DNA of 64,000 nucleotides from Methylorubrum populi (GCA_036946625.1 JAQIIU010000002.1:1626001-1690000); one strand, 5' to 3'; counted from the first letter of the stretch, positions 37,000-45,926 are shown. The notes: generated by a model not told the origin, from the letters alone. Numbers and translations are program-made.

Positions 37000-37431
37000 T
37001 CAGGCCATGGTGATGTAGTCACGCATCGCCTGATGCTCGGCCTCGACCGCGGCGATGCGGCGCTTCACGACGTCGCCGATCGAGACGACGCCGACGAGGC
37101 GCCCCTCCTCCACCACCGGCAGGTGGCGGAAGCGGCCCTCGGTCATGGTCTCCATCACGGCCTCGACGGTGGTGCGCCGGCTGCAGGTCACGACCTTCTC
37201 GGTCATGTAGTGCGACACCGGCCGGTCGAGCGCCCCCACGCCTTCGGTCGCCAGGGCCCGCATCACGTCGCGCTCGGACAGGATGCCGATCACGCGGCCC
37301 TCGGCATCGCCCACGACGAGGGCGCCGATCCGCTTCTCGGCCAGCATGTGAATCGCCTCGTCCACGGTACGGTGCGGCGACACCGTGACCACGGAGCCTC
37401 CCTTCTCTGCCAGGATACGCGCAACGGTCAT
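37000..37431 (-). CDS. Two-CBS-domain protein
   Basis: A 143-residue protein made only of a tandem CBS pair (Bateman module). The first CBS spans about residues 8-60 (VVTVSPHRTVDEAIHMLAEK and GVIGILSERDVMRAL-like segment), the second about 75-130 (KVVTCSRRTTVEAVMETMTE, FRHLPVVEEGRLVGVVSIGD). Such stand-alone modules bind adenine nucleotides and regulate partners. The start is ATG 37431 with GGGAGGAGA just upstream. Confidence 0.92.
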   Translation of the reverse strand: MTVARILAEKGGSVVTVSPHRTVDEAIHMLAEKRIGALVVGDAEGRVIGILSERDVMRALATEGVGALDRPVSHYMTEKVVTCSRRTTVEAVMETMTEGRFRHLPVVEEGRLVGVVSIGDVVKRRIAAVEAEHQAMRDYITMA

Positions 37432-37886
37432 GAAGTCTCCTCCCTGAAAGACCGCGCCGTCAGCCCGCGGCACGGCACCGGATGCGGCCGGGTTCGGCCC
37501 CGGCTCCGTGCGGCGATTGTGTGGCGCCTTGGCTGCGCTGGCAAGCGTCAGACGCGGAGCAGGCCTTCGTGCGGAGGGGGACTCAAGAAGAAAAGTTCAC
37601 CTCCACCCTGAAACGATCCGGAGAAACGGCCGAAAGTTCCTGAAAACGGCCGATCACCGGCTGGAGGTGCCACGAGATTGCGCGATAGTTCATGACGCGC
37701 ACGCGCTCGGGAGGGAGCGCCGCGCCGCGAAAAGAAAGAGGCGGTCCCGACACCGGACGATCGTCATCCCGGGGCGCTGACGAGCGAGCCCGGAATGACG
37801 GCAGTGAGGGACCGGAGAGGGGCGGTCGGAGCGTCAACCCGCGTTCGGAGCCTGGTTCCGGCGCGGGTTGACGGCGATGCCGTCGC
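37432..37886. other. Intergenic region with a CCGGAATGACG hairpin
   Basis: 455 bp lie between the CBS gene and the outer-membrane protein gene, both read leftwards. It contains a repeat-like stem (GTCATCCCGG ... CCGGAATGACGG, about 37763-37801), similar to one near 10750-10785. An AT-richer patch near 37590-37650 may be the far leader of neither gene. No ORF looks real. Confidence 0.5.
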
Positions 37887-38771
37887 TCAGCGGCCCTCGG
37901 CCTGTCGGCGGGTGATCAGGGTACGGTTCGGCTCGGCCTCGCCCTTGTCCTGACCGAACGGGACGATGACGCGCAGCCAGCCGCGGGTCTCCTTGCCGCC
38001 GTAATTGCGCTCGGCCACGTCGCGGGTGACGTAGCCCTGCACGTTCATGAAGCCGAAATTGTAGCCGACGAGGCCACCGACCGCGATCTGGCCCTGTTGC
38101 CGGTAGCCGATCACGTTGGTCTTGAGGTCGGTCGAGCCGAAGGCCACCGGGCCGACCTGCCACTTGCCGAACTTCTTGGTCAGGGCGACGTCGAGGTTGA
38201 GGTAGTCGGGATACAGCACGCCGGTGGGCGAGCGCGGGTCGAGCATGTGGCCGTAGAGCAGGTTGGCGGTGATCGCCCAGTCGTTGGCGGCATACGTGAT
38301 CGCGAAGCGGTGGCTCAGCGAGGCCGACTGCGTCAGGAAGCGGGTGTCCCAGGGAAGGTAGCCGCCGAGCAGGTAGCTGACGCCGACGCCGGCCCCGAGA
38401 TCCCAGGCGAGCTGGCCCGCGAGCAGGGGCTGGCCCCAGCCGCTGTTGTAGGGGGCGCCGCGCACGCTGGAGGCGGCGATGGGCGCGACGAAGATGAACT
38501 GCACCTGCCCGCCGAGGATGGAGAAGGGGGTCGCCCACAGCAGGGTCGGCAGGTTGACGTTGCTCTCGGAGTCGAGCGGCGAGGTCTCGCGCACGCCGAA
38601 GCTCGACAGGTTCACGGCGTAGAAGCCCTTGGGGAACGGTGCGCCGAACGGCACGCCGATGGTCTGGCCGGGCTGGGCGGCCGAGGCGGCATGGGCGGCC
38701 GTGCCGCCGAAGCTCCAGGCACAGGACAGGGCGAGCCCCAGGCGGGCGACGATGGCTGCTCGATGTCTCAC
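37887..38771 (-). CDS. SphA/MetA-pathway family outer-membrane protein
   Basis: A 294-residue protein with a Sec signal (about residues 1-28, ending GTAAHAASA) and a beta-barrel-like mature part rich in alternating hydrophobics and aromatics. It matches the phenol_MetA_deg / SphA-type transporter family (NLPTLLWATPFSILGGQVQF, YNSGWGQPLLAGQLAWDLGAG). These proteins are thought to act as outer-membrane channels for hydrophobic compounds; substrate unknown. The start is GTG 38771. The upstream 100 bases are AT-richer and probably hold its promoter. Confidence 0.75.
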   Translation of the reverse strand: MRHRAAIVARLGLALSCAWSFGGTAAHAASAAQPGQTIGVPFGAPFPKGFYAVNLSSFGVRETSPLDSESNVNLPTLLWATPFSILGGQVQFIFVAPIAASSVRGAPYNSGWGQPLLAGQLAWDLGAGVGVSYLLGGYLPWDTRFLTQSASLSHRFAITYAANDWAITANLLYGHMLDPRSPTGVLYPDYLNLDVALTKKFGKWQVGPVAFGSTDLKTNVIGYRQQGQIAVGGLVGYNFGFMNVQGYVTRDVAERNYGGKETRGWLRVIVPFGQDKGEAEPNRTLITRRQAEGR

Positions 38772-38890
38772 CGGTGTCCAATCTCCATCAGGAACGGAGC
38801 CGTCATCTGATGTTTTACGTTTAATCCGCTCTCGTTCCTGAAATCGACGGGCGGCCCTCCTTTTTTATTTCCGGCAAAGCTGCAAATGAC

Positions 38891-38918
38891 CCGGCTGTGG
38901 CCTGGACAGCACAGCCGG
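38891..38918. terminator. Stem-loop downstream of the rhomboid gene
   Basis: CCGGCTGTG (38891-38899) and CACAGCCGG (38910-38918) pair perfectly 7 bases past the minus-strand stop. No U-tract follows. Confidence 0.45.
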
Positions 38919-38925
38919 CCGGCGC

Positions 38926-39750
38926 TCAGGGCCGCGTCCGCCCGCTCCTCCGCTCCATCAGCGGCAGCAGGAAGAAGCCGGCCGCGAACCCGCCGAGATG
39001 CGCGTCCCAGGCGATCGGGCCCTCGCTGCCCCCGAGCGGCGGGGCGAGCACGCCGAACAGCAGGTTGGTGACGAACCAGATGCCGAGGAACAGCATCGCC
39101 GGCCGGTTGCGCATCAGTTCGGGGATCGTCTGGAGCCGGGGCCGCGGCGGGAGCTGCCACGGCGCGCCGGAGACGAAGGGCGGCGGAGGCTGGAACACGA
39201 ACCGGGCGGCGGCGGCCATGAGGGCCGAGATGCCGGCCGAGGCTCCCACCAGCGGCATCAGGCTGTAGCGGTCGAGCGCGAAGTGGAGCAGCGCCCCCGC
39301 CACGATGCCGGCGAGCGCCAGCACGCCGTAGCGCAGGGCGCCGTAGCGGCGGGCGACGGGCGAGCCGAAGGCGGCGAGCCACACGGCGTTGAAGATCAGA
39401 TGCATCCACGAGCCGTGCAGCAGGGCGTAGGTCGCACCGCTCCAGGGCATGGCGGCGGGGTCGGCGACGAGGGAGCGGGCGAAGTCCTGGCGCGCGGCCG
39501 CCATCTCCGGCCCGCCCGCCCCCTCCCCCGCCGCCCGGACGATCTCGGTCGCCGCCGACGGATCGAACGCGGCGCTCCAGCGCGCGGGGATGAAGGCGAG
39601 GTCGAGGAGGACCGTCACGTCGAGGTCGTCCGGCAGAGCGCTGCGGACCAAGTGGATCGCGGCGAGAACCGCGATCGAGACCGTGACGATCCCCGGTAGG
39701 TTGAAGACGGGAACGCGGCCCTGCCGCGGCGGATCGGGAGAGGCATCCAT
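38926..39750 (-). CDS. Rhomboid-family intramembrane serine protease
   Basis: A 274-residue polytopic membrane protein with six to seven helices. The rhomboid motifs are complete: HGSWMHLIFNAVWLAAFG (oxyanion side), catalytic serine in VGASAGISALMAA, and catalytic histidine in DAHLGGFAAGFFLLP. A periplasmic loop of about 60 residues follows TM1 (about 45-105), larger than in GlpG. Substrate unknown. The start ATG 39750 is close to a divergent PAS_5 gene. Confidence 0.93.
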   Translation of the reverse strand: MDASPDPPRQGRVPVFNLPGIVTVSIAVLAAIHLVRSALPDDLDVTVLLDLAFIPARWSAAFDPSAATEIVRAAGEGAGGPEMAAARQDFARSLVADPAAMPWSGATYALLHGSWMHLIFNAVWLAAFGSPVARRYGALRYGVLALAGIVAGALLHFALDRYSLMPLVGASAGISALMAAAARFVFQPPPPFVSGAPWQLPPRPRLQTIPELMRNRPAMLFLGIWFVTNLLFGVLAPPLGGSEGPIAWDAHLGGFAAGFFLLPLMERRSGRTRP

Positions 39751-40022
39751 GCCGCACCATGTCGATCAAGCACGCGCCGCCGCAAGGTCCAATCGGGCAA
39801 GGGCCGCGTCATCGCAGGCGGGCGTGGTGCCGCATGGCGGGCGCGATGGCCGGCCCTTCGAGCGGCCGGGAAAGGCCGTCGTTAAGGTTAAGGATAAGTT
39901 GCGCGAGCGTGGCCGTAGGCGACGGCATAGGGTGTGCGGATCTTACCGATCAAGGGCGGGATGGACGTTGCGTCTGTCCCAAGCCGACCCGAACCGAGGC
40001 CTGTTTGGACCGGGCCGTACCG

Positions 40023-40712
40023 ATGCGGAACATCATGAAGCATCCGACCAGCCGTCAGCTTCACGCCTATTGGGACCGGCTGCGGGGCGAGCGGGCCGCG
40101 CCCGAGCGAGGCGAGATCGAACCCGGCGAGATCCGCAACCTGCTCGCCGACAGCTTCATCCTGGAGACCGAACCGGCCCGGCGCTCCGGCGCGGTGCGGC
40201 TCGCCGGCACGCGCCTGTGCGCCCTGTTCGGGCGTGAATTGCGGGGCAGTTCCTTCGTCGACCTGTGGGGTGAGCCGCAGGGACGCCCCGATCCGTCCCA
40301 GGTCGATCCATTCCAGGCGGATCCATTCCAGGCGGATCCATTCCAGGCGGATCCTTGGCGGCTCGTCGAGACGGCGGCCTGCGACACGGTGGGGATCGTG
40401 GCCGGCCTCACCGGCTTCACCGCCCGCGGCGAGCCTCTCGACCTCGAATTGCTGCTCCTTCCCCTGCGGCACCGGGGCAAGACCCAGGCGCGTCTCCTCG
40501 GCTCCCTGAGCCCTCACTGCATCCCGGCGTGGCTCGGCAGCCGCCCGATCCTGCGGGTCGAGACGATCTCGCTGCGGGTGCTCGAAGCGGCCGCGGTGGA
40601 ACCGACGGCGGTGCGAAGCTTCGTGGAGGCGCTGCCCGAACCCGCCAACGACGCCCGCCCCGTCCGCTTCGGCCACCTGCTGGTCCACGAAGGGGGACGC
40701 AGCAAGGCCTAG
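40023..40712 (+). CDS. PAS_5-family PAS domain protein
   Basis: A 229-residue protein whose N-terminal ~170 residues match PAS_5, an alphaproteobacterial PAS variant (TSRQLHAYWDRLRGERAAPE, GEIRNLLADSFILE, LLLLPLRHRGKTQARLLGSL). It has no output domain and no membrane segment. An in-frame 15-bp tandem repeat inserts three DPFQA units near residues 95-109. PAS_5 proteins often accompany PilZ proteins; here a PilZ gene follows 136 bp later. Start ATG 40023 is chosen because it begins just before the domain. Confidence 0.82.
   Translation: MRNIMKHPTSRQLHAYWDRLRGERAAPERGEIEPGEIRNLLADSFILETEPARRSGAVRLAGTRLCALFGRELRGSSFVDLWGEPQGRPDPSQVDPFQADPFQADPFQADPWRLVETAACDTVGIVAGLTGFTARGEPLDLELLLLPLRHRGKTQARLLGSLSPHCIPAWLGSRPILRVETISLRVLEAAAVEPTAVRSFVEALPEPANDARPVRFGHLLVHEGGRSKA
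40305..40349 (+). repeat. 15-bp in-frame tandem repeat within the PAS_5 gene
   Basis: Three perfect copies of GATCCATTCCAGGCG, plus a partial fourth (GATCCTTGG), encode DPFQA-DPFQA-DPFQA-DPW. Copy-number change would keep the reading frame. Confidence 0.95.
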
Positions 40713-40848
40713 AGGCGCGATGCCCCGATGTTCCGTCGCCGCACGACTTCGGCATGGGGCTGCGTGGGATGAACCGATTTCGCGCAAGTCTTTTGTAACC
40801 CCGCGACGGCTAGACAGGCGGTTGAACCATCGAGACTGCCGAGCCGAC

Positions 40849-41475
40849 ATGACCGAGCTTTCCCGATCCGGGATCGTCTCCCCCCCGTCTCCCGCCCGTG
40901 CCGCCGAGCAGCGTCGGCACCAGCGGGTGCGCGCGACCCTGCTCGGCCGCTACATGCTGGCCGACCGGCGCGAGTATCCCTGCCAGACCGTGGACGTGTC
41001 CCCCGGCGGTGTCCGCCTGACCTGCGCGGTCATCGGCGCGATCGGCGAGCGCGTGGTGCTGTATCTCGAACAGATCGGCCGGCTGGAGGGGGTGATCGCG
41101 CGTCATCCGCCCGGCGGCTTCGCGATGCGGATCAACGCCACTCCGCGCAAGCGCGACAAGATCGCCTCGCAACTGATGTGGCTCGCCAACCGCGAGAGCC
41201 TCGGCCTGCCCGAGGGCCGCACCCACGAGCGACTGGTGCCGAGTCAGCCGGGCGTGACCCTGCGCCTGGAGAACGGCCGGTTCATCCCCGCCCGGATCAT
41301 CGACATCTCCATGTCGGGCGTGGCGCTCGCCACCGCCTCGGCCCCGCCGATCGGCACCCACCTCATGGTCGGGTCCACGCCGGGCCGGGTGGTGCGCTAC
41401 TTCGAGGGCGGCATCGGCGCCCAGTTCATGCTGCCGATCTCGCCCGACCGCTTCCACGAGGGCATCACGCTTTAG
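40849..41475 (+). CDS. Tandem PilZ-domain protein
   Basis: A 208-residue protein with two PilZ-like domains. The first (about residues 22-110) has EQRRHQRVRATLLGRYML, matching the RxxxR c-di-GMP motif (RRHQR), and DVSPGGVRL, matching (D/N)xSxxG. The second (about 125-205) has THERLVPSQP and DISMSGVALA, with a weaker arginine motif. c-di-GMP binding by the first domain is therefore likely. There is no membrane anchor. The neighbours are a PAS_5 protein and LapG-like peptidases. Confidence 0.88.
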   Translation: MTELSRSGIVSPPSPARAAEQRRHQRVRATLLGRYMLADRREYPCQTVDVSPGGVRLTCAVIGAIGERVVLYLEQIGRLEGVIARHPPGGFAMRINATPRKRDKIASQLMWLANRESLGLPEGRTHERLVPSQPGVTLRLENGRFIPARIIDISMSGVALATASAPPIGTHLMVGSTPGRVVRYFEGGIGAQFMLPISPDRFHEGITL

Positions 41476-41953
41476 GGTGGAGCGACGCGTTGCGCCGGTC
41501 GTAGGGCCCGTCCGGGAACCGGGGCATGGAGAAGCCGGCCCCCTGTCCGAGGCGGGCCATGTCCGCGCGCAACAGCCTGTCCGCCGCGACGAGCGCGCCC
41601 CGCCCGCGCCGGGCGTCGCCTCCGCCTGCGGTCGGCGCATCCGTCGCCGTCACGCTGCCGCGCAGCGGCCTCATAGGGTGCCTCACGAAACGCCCGGTCA
41701 CCGGTCGTTTCCCTTCGGGCGCGGCGGCGCGGCGGGAGTTTCGCGAGAGAGACATCGCCCGCTCCCGGCGAGACTCAGGGTTTCTTCCCTCCTAACGCGG
41801 TCCCCCGCATTTGCCGCAGATCCGTGAGCCGCGATTCGCCCTCGCGCGGGTGCGGATCGGGGACCGGGCGATTCGATAAAATTGCGCGGATCGGCTTCAG
41901 CGCGGCGGAGGGGGTGCGGCGACATCCTGGCCTCGTTCGAAGGAAACGCCGCG
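41476..41953. other. Intergenic region with an inverted repeat related to that after mqo
   Basis: CTCACGAAACGCCCG (41682-41696) faces CGGGAGTTTCGCGAG (41733-41747), 13 of 15 positions complementary, around a GC-rich loop; the design matches 3525-3591. The rest of this 478-bp stretch shows no credible gene. The promoter of the first BTLCP gene should lie near its end. Confidence 0.6.
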
Positions 41954-42631
41954 ATGCGCACCACCAGGACGGATCATCTCAAGACGGGGCTCGCGATGGG
42001 CCTGCTGGCGGTGCTGGCCTTCTGCGTCGGCCTGCTCTGCGATGGGGCCAGGGCGCAGACGACGACGCAGACGGCGACGCAGACCTTCGCCGCCCTGCCC
42101 GCGGCGGGCGCCGGCCTGACCGCCGGGGCCGAGGCGCGCCCGATCCTGGCCTGGACCGAATTCTGCCAGTCCTACCCGGCCGAATGCGCCTTCGACCGGA
42201 CCGAGCCGGCCCGCATCACCCTCACTCCCGCCCTCTGGTCGACGATCGTGTCGGTCAACCGCCGGGTGAACGGGGCGATCGACCCCGTCACCGATCAGGA
42301 GCATTGGGGCCGCCCCGACCGCTGGGACCTCGCCGAGGACGGTCGCGGCGATTGCGAGGACTATCAGCTCCTCAAGCGCCGGATGCTCGCCGCCGCGGGC
42401 CTGCCCCGCCGGGCGATGCGGATGACGGTAGTGATCGACGAGAAGGGCGAGGGCCACGCCGTGCTCACCCTGATCACCGACCGCGGCGACTACATCCTCG
42501 ACAACAAGACCAACACGGTGATGCCCTGGGCCCAGACCGGCTACGTCTTCATCAAGCGCGAGGGGCAGGAGACCTTGGCATGGGTTTCGCTGGGCGGAGC
42601 GAGCTCTCCCGCCACCACGGCGAACCGCTGA
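41954..42631 (+). CDS. Bacterial transglutaminase-like cysteine peptidase (BTLCP), copy 1
   Basis: A 225-residue secreted protein. The signal or anchor (about residues 12-35, MGLLAVLAFCVGLLCDGARA) leads into a BTLCP/C93 domain with the Cys-His-Asp triad visible: GDCEDYQLLKRRML (Cys), EGHAVLTLITDRG (His) and DYILDNKTN (Asp). LapG, the best known relative, cuts a biofilm adhesin under c-di-GMP control. A calcium-binding role cannot be seen. AAGGAAAC precedes ATG 41954. A paralogue lies 211 bp downstream. Confidence 0.9.
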   Translation: MRTTRTDHLKTGLAMGLLAVLAFCVGLLCDGARAQTTTQTATQTFAALPAAGAGLTAGAEARPILAWTEFCQSYPAECAFDRTEPARITLTPALWSTIVSVNRRVNGAIDPVTDQEHWGRPDRWDLAEDGRGDCEDYQLLKRRMLAAAGLPRRAMRMTVVIDEKGEGHAVLTLITDRGDYILDNKTNTVMPWAQTGYVFIKREGQETLAWVSLGGASSPATTANR

Positions 42632-42842
42632 CGCCCGGTTCGCCGCTTGGATCGCGCGCGCGGGTGGAGGAGGGTCGAGATGAACGCGACCGGTGTGGCC
42701 GCTTTGCAAGCCTGATCGAGGTTGTCTCGCCGTGGCACGGAAAAGCGACGATCCGGTTTCATCCTTTCTTCATTTTCGTATTGAGCCGGGCCCCGGCCCG
42801 TGCAAGCTTTGCCGAGAAACAGGGGCGGCAGGACGGTCGGCC

Positions 42843-43547
42843 ATGCGGTACGCGGTGCTTCGGAGCGTCGGCGACGGATCGGCGTTCCCCCGCGGGAACG
42901 TGCGGCGGCGCCTCCGCCGGACGGCCCACCTCGCCCTGGTCGGCGCCACGCTGCTCATCGGCGGCGCCGCGGCCCCGGTCCAGCCGAGCCAGGCCCGGAC
43001 CGTCGCGGGCTTGCCCGAGCCCGGCACCGCCGCCGATCCCGGCGCGCCGGCCCGGCCGGTGGCGGCCTGGAACGAATTCTGCGCCCGCTACCCGTCCGAA
43101 TGCGCGGTCGATCTCTCCGAGCCCGCCCTCGTCATCCTGACGCCCGCGGTCTGGCACACGCTGACCACCGTGAACCGCCGGGTCAACGGCCGCATCAAGC
43201 CGATCACCGACATGGCCCATTGGGGCGTGGTCGACCGCTGGGACTTCCCCGACGACGGCTTCGGCGATTGCGAGGACATCCAGCTCCTCAAGCGCCGGAT
43301 GCTGGCCGAGCGGCGCCTGCCCCGCCGGGCGATGCGGATGACGGTGGTGATCGACGAGATCGGCGAGGGCCACGCCGTCCTGATGGTGCGCACCGACCGG
43401 GGCGACCTGATCCTCGACAACAAGACCAACGCGGTGCTGCCCTGGCAGCGCACCGGCTACAGCTTCGTCAAGCGCGAGGGACAGGACGGCAAGGCCTGGG
43501 TCAGCCTCAACGACGGCGCCTCCCCCGTCACCACCGCCAACCGCTGA
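42843..43547 (+). CDS. Bacterial transglutaminase-like cysteine peptidase (BTLCP), copy 2
   Basis: A 234-residue paralogue of the preceding gene. The N-terminal signal (about residues 25-50, TAHLALVGATLLIGGAAAP) differs completely, but the catalytic part is nearly collinear: EFCARYPSECAVDLSEPAL, WDFPDDGFGDCEDIQLLKRR, MRMTVVIDEIGEGHAVLMV and LILDNKTNAVLPW. All triad residues are kept. The start is ATG 42843. A histidine kinase gene begins within 10 bp of its stop, suggesting co-transcription. Confidence 0.9.
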   Translation: MRYAVLRSVGDGSAFPRGNVRRRLRRTAHLALVGATLLIGGAAAPVQPSQARTVAGLPEPGTAADPGAPARPVAAWNEFCARYPSECAVDLSEPALVILTPAVWHTLTTVNRRVNGRIKPITDMAHWGVVDRWDFPDDGFGDCEDIQLLKRRMLAERRLPRRAMRMTVVIDEIGEGHAVLMVRTDRGDLILDNKTNAVLPWQRTGYSFVKREGQDGKAWVSLNDGASPVTTANR

Positions 43548-43552
43548 TCCGG

Positions 43553-44773
43553 ATGCGGCTTCGGGCGTTGAAGGGCATGCCGATGCCGTGCTCCGAAGAC
43601 GATCCGGGCGATCCGCCCTCCCGCCGCCCCTCGCCTGCGGCCGGCGCCGAGGAGCGAACCGATACCGGCTTCCTCGCCGCTTTCCTCGCCGCCCTCCCCC
43701 TGCCCGCCCTCCTGCTCGAAGCGTCGGAGGCCGGGCTGACGATCACGCAGGCCAACCCCGCCCTGCTGGCGCTGACCGGACGCGCCGAGACCGAACTGCT
43801 CGGCCGTGAGATCGAGGCGCTCGCCTGCCGCCACGGCGACCATGCCGGCTGGCATGCCCTGCGGGAGGCGCTGGGACGCGGCGAGGCGGCGGAGGCCGAG
43901 CTGCTGTTCGCCCGCGGCGCCGCCTCGTTCTGGGGCACGATCCACCTCATGCCCATCGGAACCCTGCCCATCGAAACCTCGCCCGTCGAGACCCGGCCCG
44001 GCGCGACCGCACGCGTCCTCGGCCAGATCGTCGACGTGACGCGGCGGCGGGACGCGGAGGATGCGCTCGCCCTGTCGCGGCAGCGCGAGGCGCTCGGGCT
44101 GCTCACCAACAGCGTGGCCCACGAGTTCAACAACTTCCTGCAGATCCTGATCGGCTACATCGACGGGCTGAAGCGGCGCCTCGGCGACCGGCCCGAACCG
44201 TTCATCCAGCGGGCGGTGACCCGCTCCACCGAGGCCTCCGAGCGCGCCGCCGTGCTCACCCGCCAGCTTCTCGCCCATTCCCGGCGGATCGCCCCGGACG
44301 TGCGCCCGGTCGATCTCGGCGCCGCCGTGACGGCGGGCATCGATCGCCTGCGGCCCGGCCTGCCGCCGGGAATCCGGCTCGACCTGTCGATCCCCGACGA
44401 CCTCCCGCCGGCCCTGTGCAATCCGATCCAGCTCGAACTGGGCCTGAGCCACATCCTCGCCAATGCCTGCGAGGCCATGGCCGGGCGGGGCCATATCCGC
44501 GTGGCGCTGTTCGCGATCGCGCCCGGAGACCGCTCGCTGCAGCGCCCGGAGGCCGGAGCGGTCGGCCTCACGGTCTCGGATACCGGGCACGGCCTGTCGC
44601 CGGAGATGCTGTCGCGGGCGCTCGCCCCCTTCGCCACGACGCGGGAATCCGGCCGGGGCGCGGGGCTCGCCATCGTCCACGGCCTGATGAAGCGCCAGAA
44701 CGGCACGATCTCCATCGAGAGCCGGCCCGGCGAGGGGGCGAGCGTACGCCTCGTCTTCCCCGCCGCCCGCTGA
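43553..44773 (+). CDS. PAS-type sensor histidine kinase, soluble
   Basis: A 406-residue kinase (or 398 from ATG 43577). A PAS domain (about residues 50-170, LLEASEAGLTITQANPALLA, GQIVDVTRRRDAEDAL) is followed by a HisKA-like helix with the phospho-acceptor in NSVAHEFNNFLQILIGYIDG, and an HATPase_c domain with HILANACEAM (N box), VSDTGHGLSPEML (G1) and GRGAGLAIVHGLMKRQNG (G2). There are no membrane segments, so the signal is cytosolic or redox/ligand sensed by PAS. No response regulator gene is adjacent. Confidence 0.88.
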   Translation: MRLRALKGMPMPCSEDDPGDPPSRRPSPAAGAEERTDTGFLAAFLAALPLPALLLEASEAGLTITQANPALLALTGRAETELLGREIEALACRHGDHAGWHALREALGRGEAAEAELLFARGAASFWGTIHLMPIGTLPIETSPVETRPGATARVLGQIVDVTRRRDAEDALALSRQREALGLLTNSVAHEFNNFLQILIGYIDGLKRRLGDRPEPFIQRAVTRSTEASERAAVLTRQLLAHSRRIAPDVRPVDLGAAVTAGIDRLRPGLPPGIRLDLSIPDDLPPALCNPIQLELGLSHILANACEAMAGRGHIRVALFAIAPGDRSLQRPEAGAVGLTVSDTGHGLSPEMLSRALAPFATTRESGRGAGLAIVHGLMKRQNGTISIESRPGEGASVRLVFPAAR

Positions 44774-44830
44774 TCCTTTGCGAGCCACGCGCGAGACGAC
44801 GGCGGCCGGCGGGAAATTCGCCGGGACCGA

Positions 44831-44864
44831 TGAAAAAGTCGAGCTTGTGAAAAAGTCGAGCTTG
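44831..44864. repeat. 17-bp tandem duplication
   Basis: Two perfect adjacent copies of TGAAAAAGTCGAGCTTG lie 79 bases upstream of the TIM44-like gene start. Confidence 0.9.
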
Positions 44865-44942
44865 GACGGGCCTAAAAAGGCGCCTCGAACGTCACCATCT
44901 TGAAAGGGGCATCCTGCCCTCTTGGTGACCGAGGTTCTTTCG

Positions 44943-45869
44943 ATGGCTTCCTCCCCCGCGCGCCGTCGGCGCGTCGTGACCCTCCTCGCGCTCGCGGCCG
45001 CGCTGGCCGTGGCGGCGCCCGCCGTCGATGCGCGGCCGGGCGGCGGCGGTGGCATGGGCTCGCGCGGCTCGAAGACCTTCAGCGCGCCGCCCGGCACCGC
45101 GACCTCCCCCGGCGCGATGGGCCCGATCCAGCGCTCGCAGACGAGCCCAAGTTCCGGCTTCAACAATCCCGGCATGGCCGGTCCGAACCAGGGTCGGCGC
45201 TTCGGCGGCGGCTTCCTCGGCGGCATGCTCGGCGCGGGCCTGCTCGGCGCCCTGCTGGGTGCGGGCTTCGCCGGGGGCCTCGGCGGCATCGGCTCGTTCC
45301 TCGGCCTGATCTTCCAGATCGGCCTGATCGCCTTCCTCGTGATGCTGGCGGTGCGCTTCTTCCGCCGCCGCCAGGAGGGTCAGCCCGCCATGGCCGGCAA
45401 CGGCGGTCACGCCCGCTCGGGCCTGCCGCAAGGTGGGACGAACCCGATGGGCGGCGGTGCCCGGCCGCAACCGGTCCAGGTCCAGCCGGCCGACTTCCAG
45501 GTCTTCGAGCGCTCGCTCACCGAGATCCAGGGCGCCTATGGCCGCGAGGACGTCGCCACCCTGCGCCGCCTCGCGACGCCGGAGATGGTCGGCTACTTCG
45601 AGGAGGAGCTGCGCGCCAACGCCGCCCGCGGCGTGGTCAACCGCATCTCGGACGTGAAGCTGCTGCAGGGCGACCTGTCGGAGGCGTGGCGCGAGGGCCC
45701 CGTCGAGTTCGCCACCGTGGCCATGCGCTTCTCCCTGCGCGACGAGGTGTTCGAGCGCGCCGGCAACCGCCACGTCGAGAACGGCCCGCAGGAGGCCAAG
45801 GAGTTCTGGACCTTCGTGCGCGAGCCGGGCGGCCCGTGGCTGCTCTCGGCGATCCAGCAGGGGCGCTGA
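44943..45869 (+). CDS. TIM44-like domain protein
   Basis: A 308-residue protein with a signal or anchor (about residues 12-30), a Gly/Met/Pro-rich segment, a strongly hydrophobic Gly-rich stretch (about 85-135, GGMLGAGLLGALLGAGFAGG then FLGLIFQIGLIAFLVMLAVR) and a C-terminal TIM44-like domain (about 180-305, DFQVFERSLTEIQGAYGRED, PEMVGYFEEELRANAARG, EFWTFVREPGGPWLLSAIQQ). Bacterial members are membrane-tethered and of unknown role, distant from the mitochondrial import motor subunit. ATG 44943 has GAGG 8 bases upstream. Confidence 0.88.
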   Translation: MASSPARRRRVVTLLALAAALAVAAPAVDARPGGGGGMGSRGSKTFSAPPGTATSPGAMGPIQRSQTSPSSGFNNPGMAGPNQGRRFGGGFLGGMLGAGLLGALLGAGFAGGLGGIGSFLGLIFQIGLIAFLVMLAVRFFRRRQEGQPAMAGNGGHARSGLPQGGTNPMGGGARPQPVQVQPADFQVFERSLTEIQGAYGREDVATLRRLATPEMVGYFEEELRANAARGVVNRISDVKLLQGDLSEAWREGPVEFATVAMRFSLRDEVFERAGNRHVENGPQEAKEFWTFVREPGGPWLLSAIQQGR

Positions 45870-45887
45870 GTTTTTCCGATGCTCAAA

Positions 45888-45926
45888 AAGAAGGGGCGTC
45901 CGGTAAAAGCCGGACGCCCCTTCTTT
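45888..45926 (+). terminator. Strong, probably bidirectional terminator
   Basis: AAGAAGGGGCGTCCGG (45888-45903) pairs perfectly with CCGGACGCCCCTTCTT (45910-45925) around TAAAAG; A-rich and T-rich ends allow use in both directions. It lies 18 bases after the TIM44-like gene stop. Confidence 0.93.
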
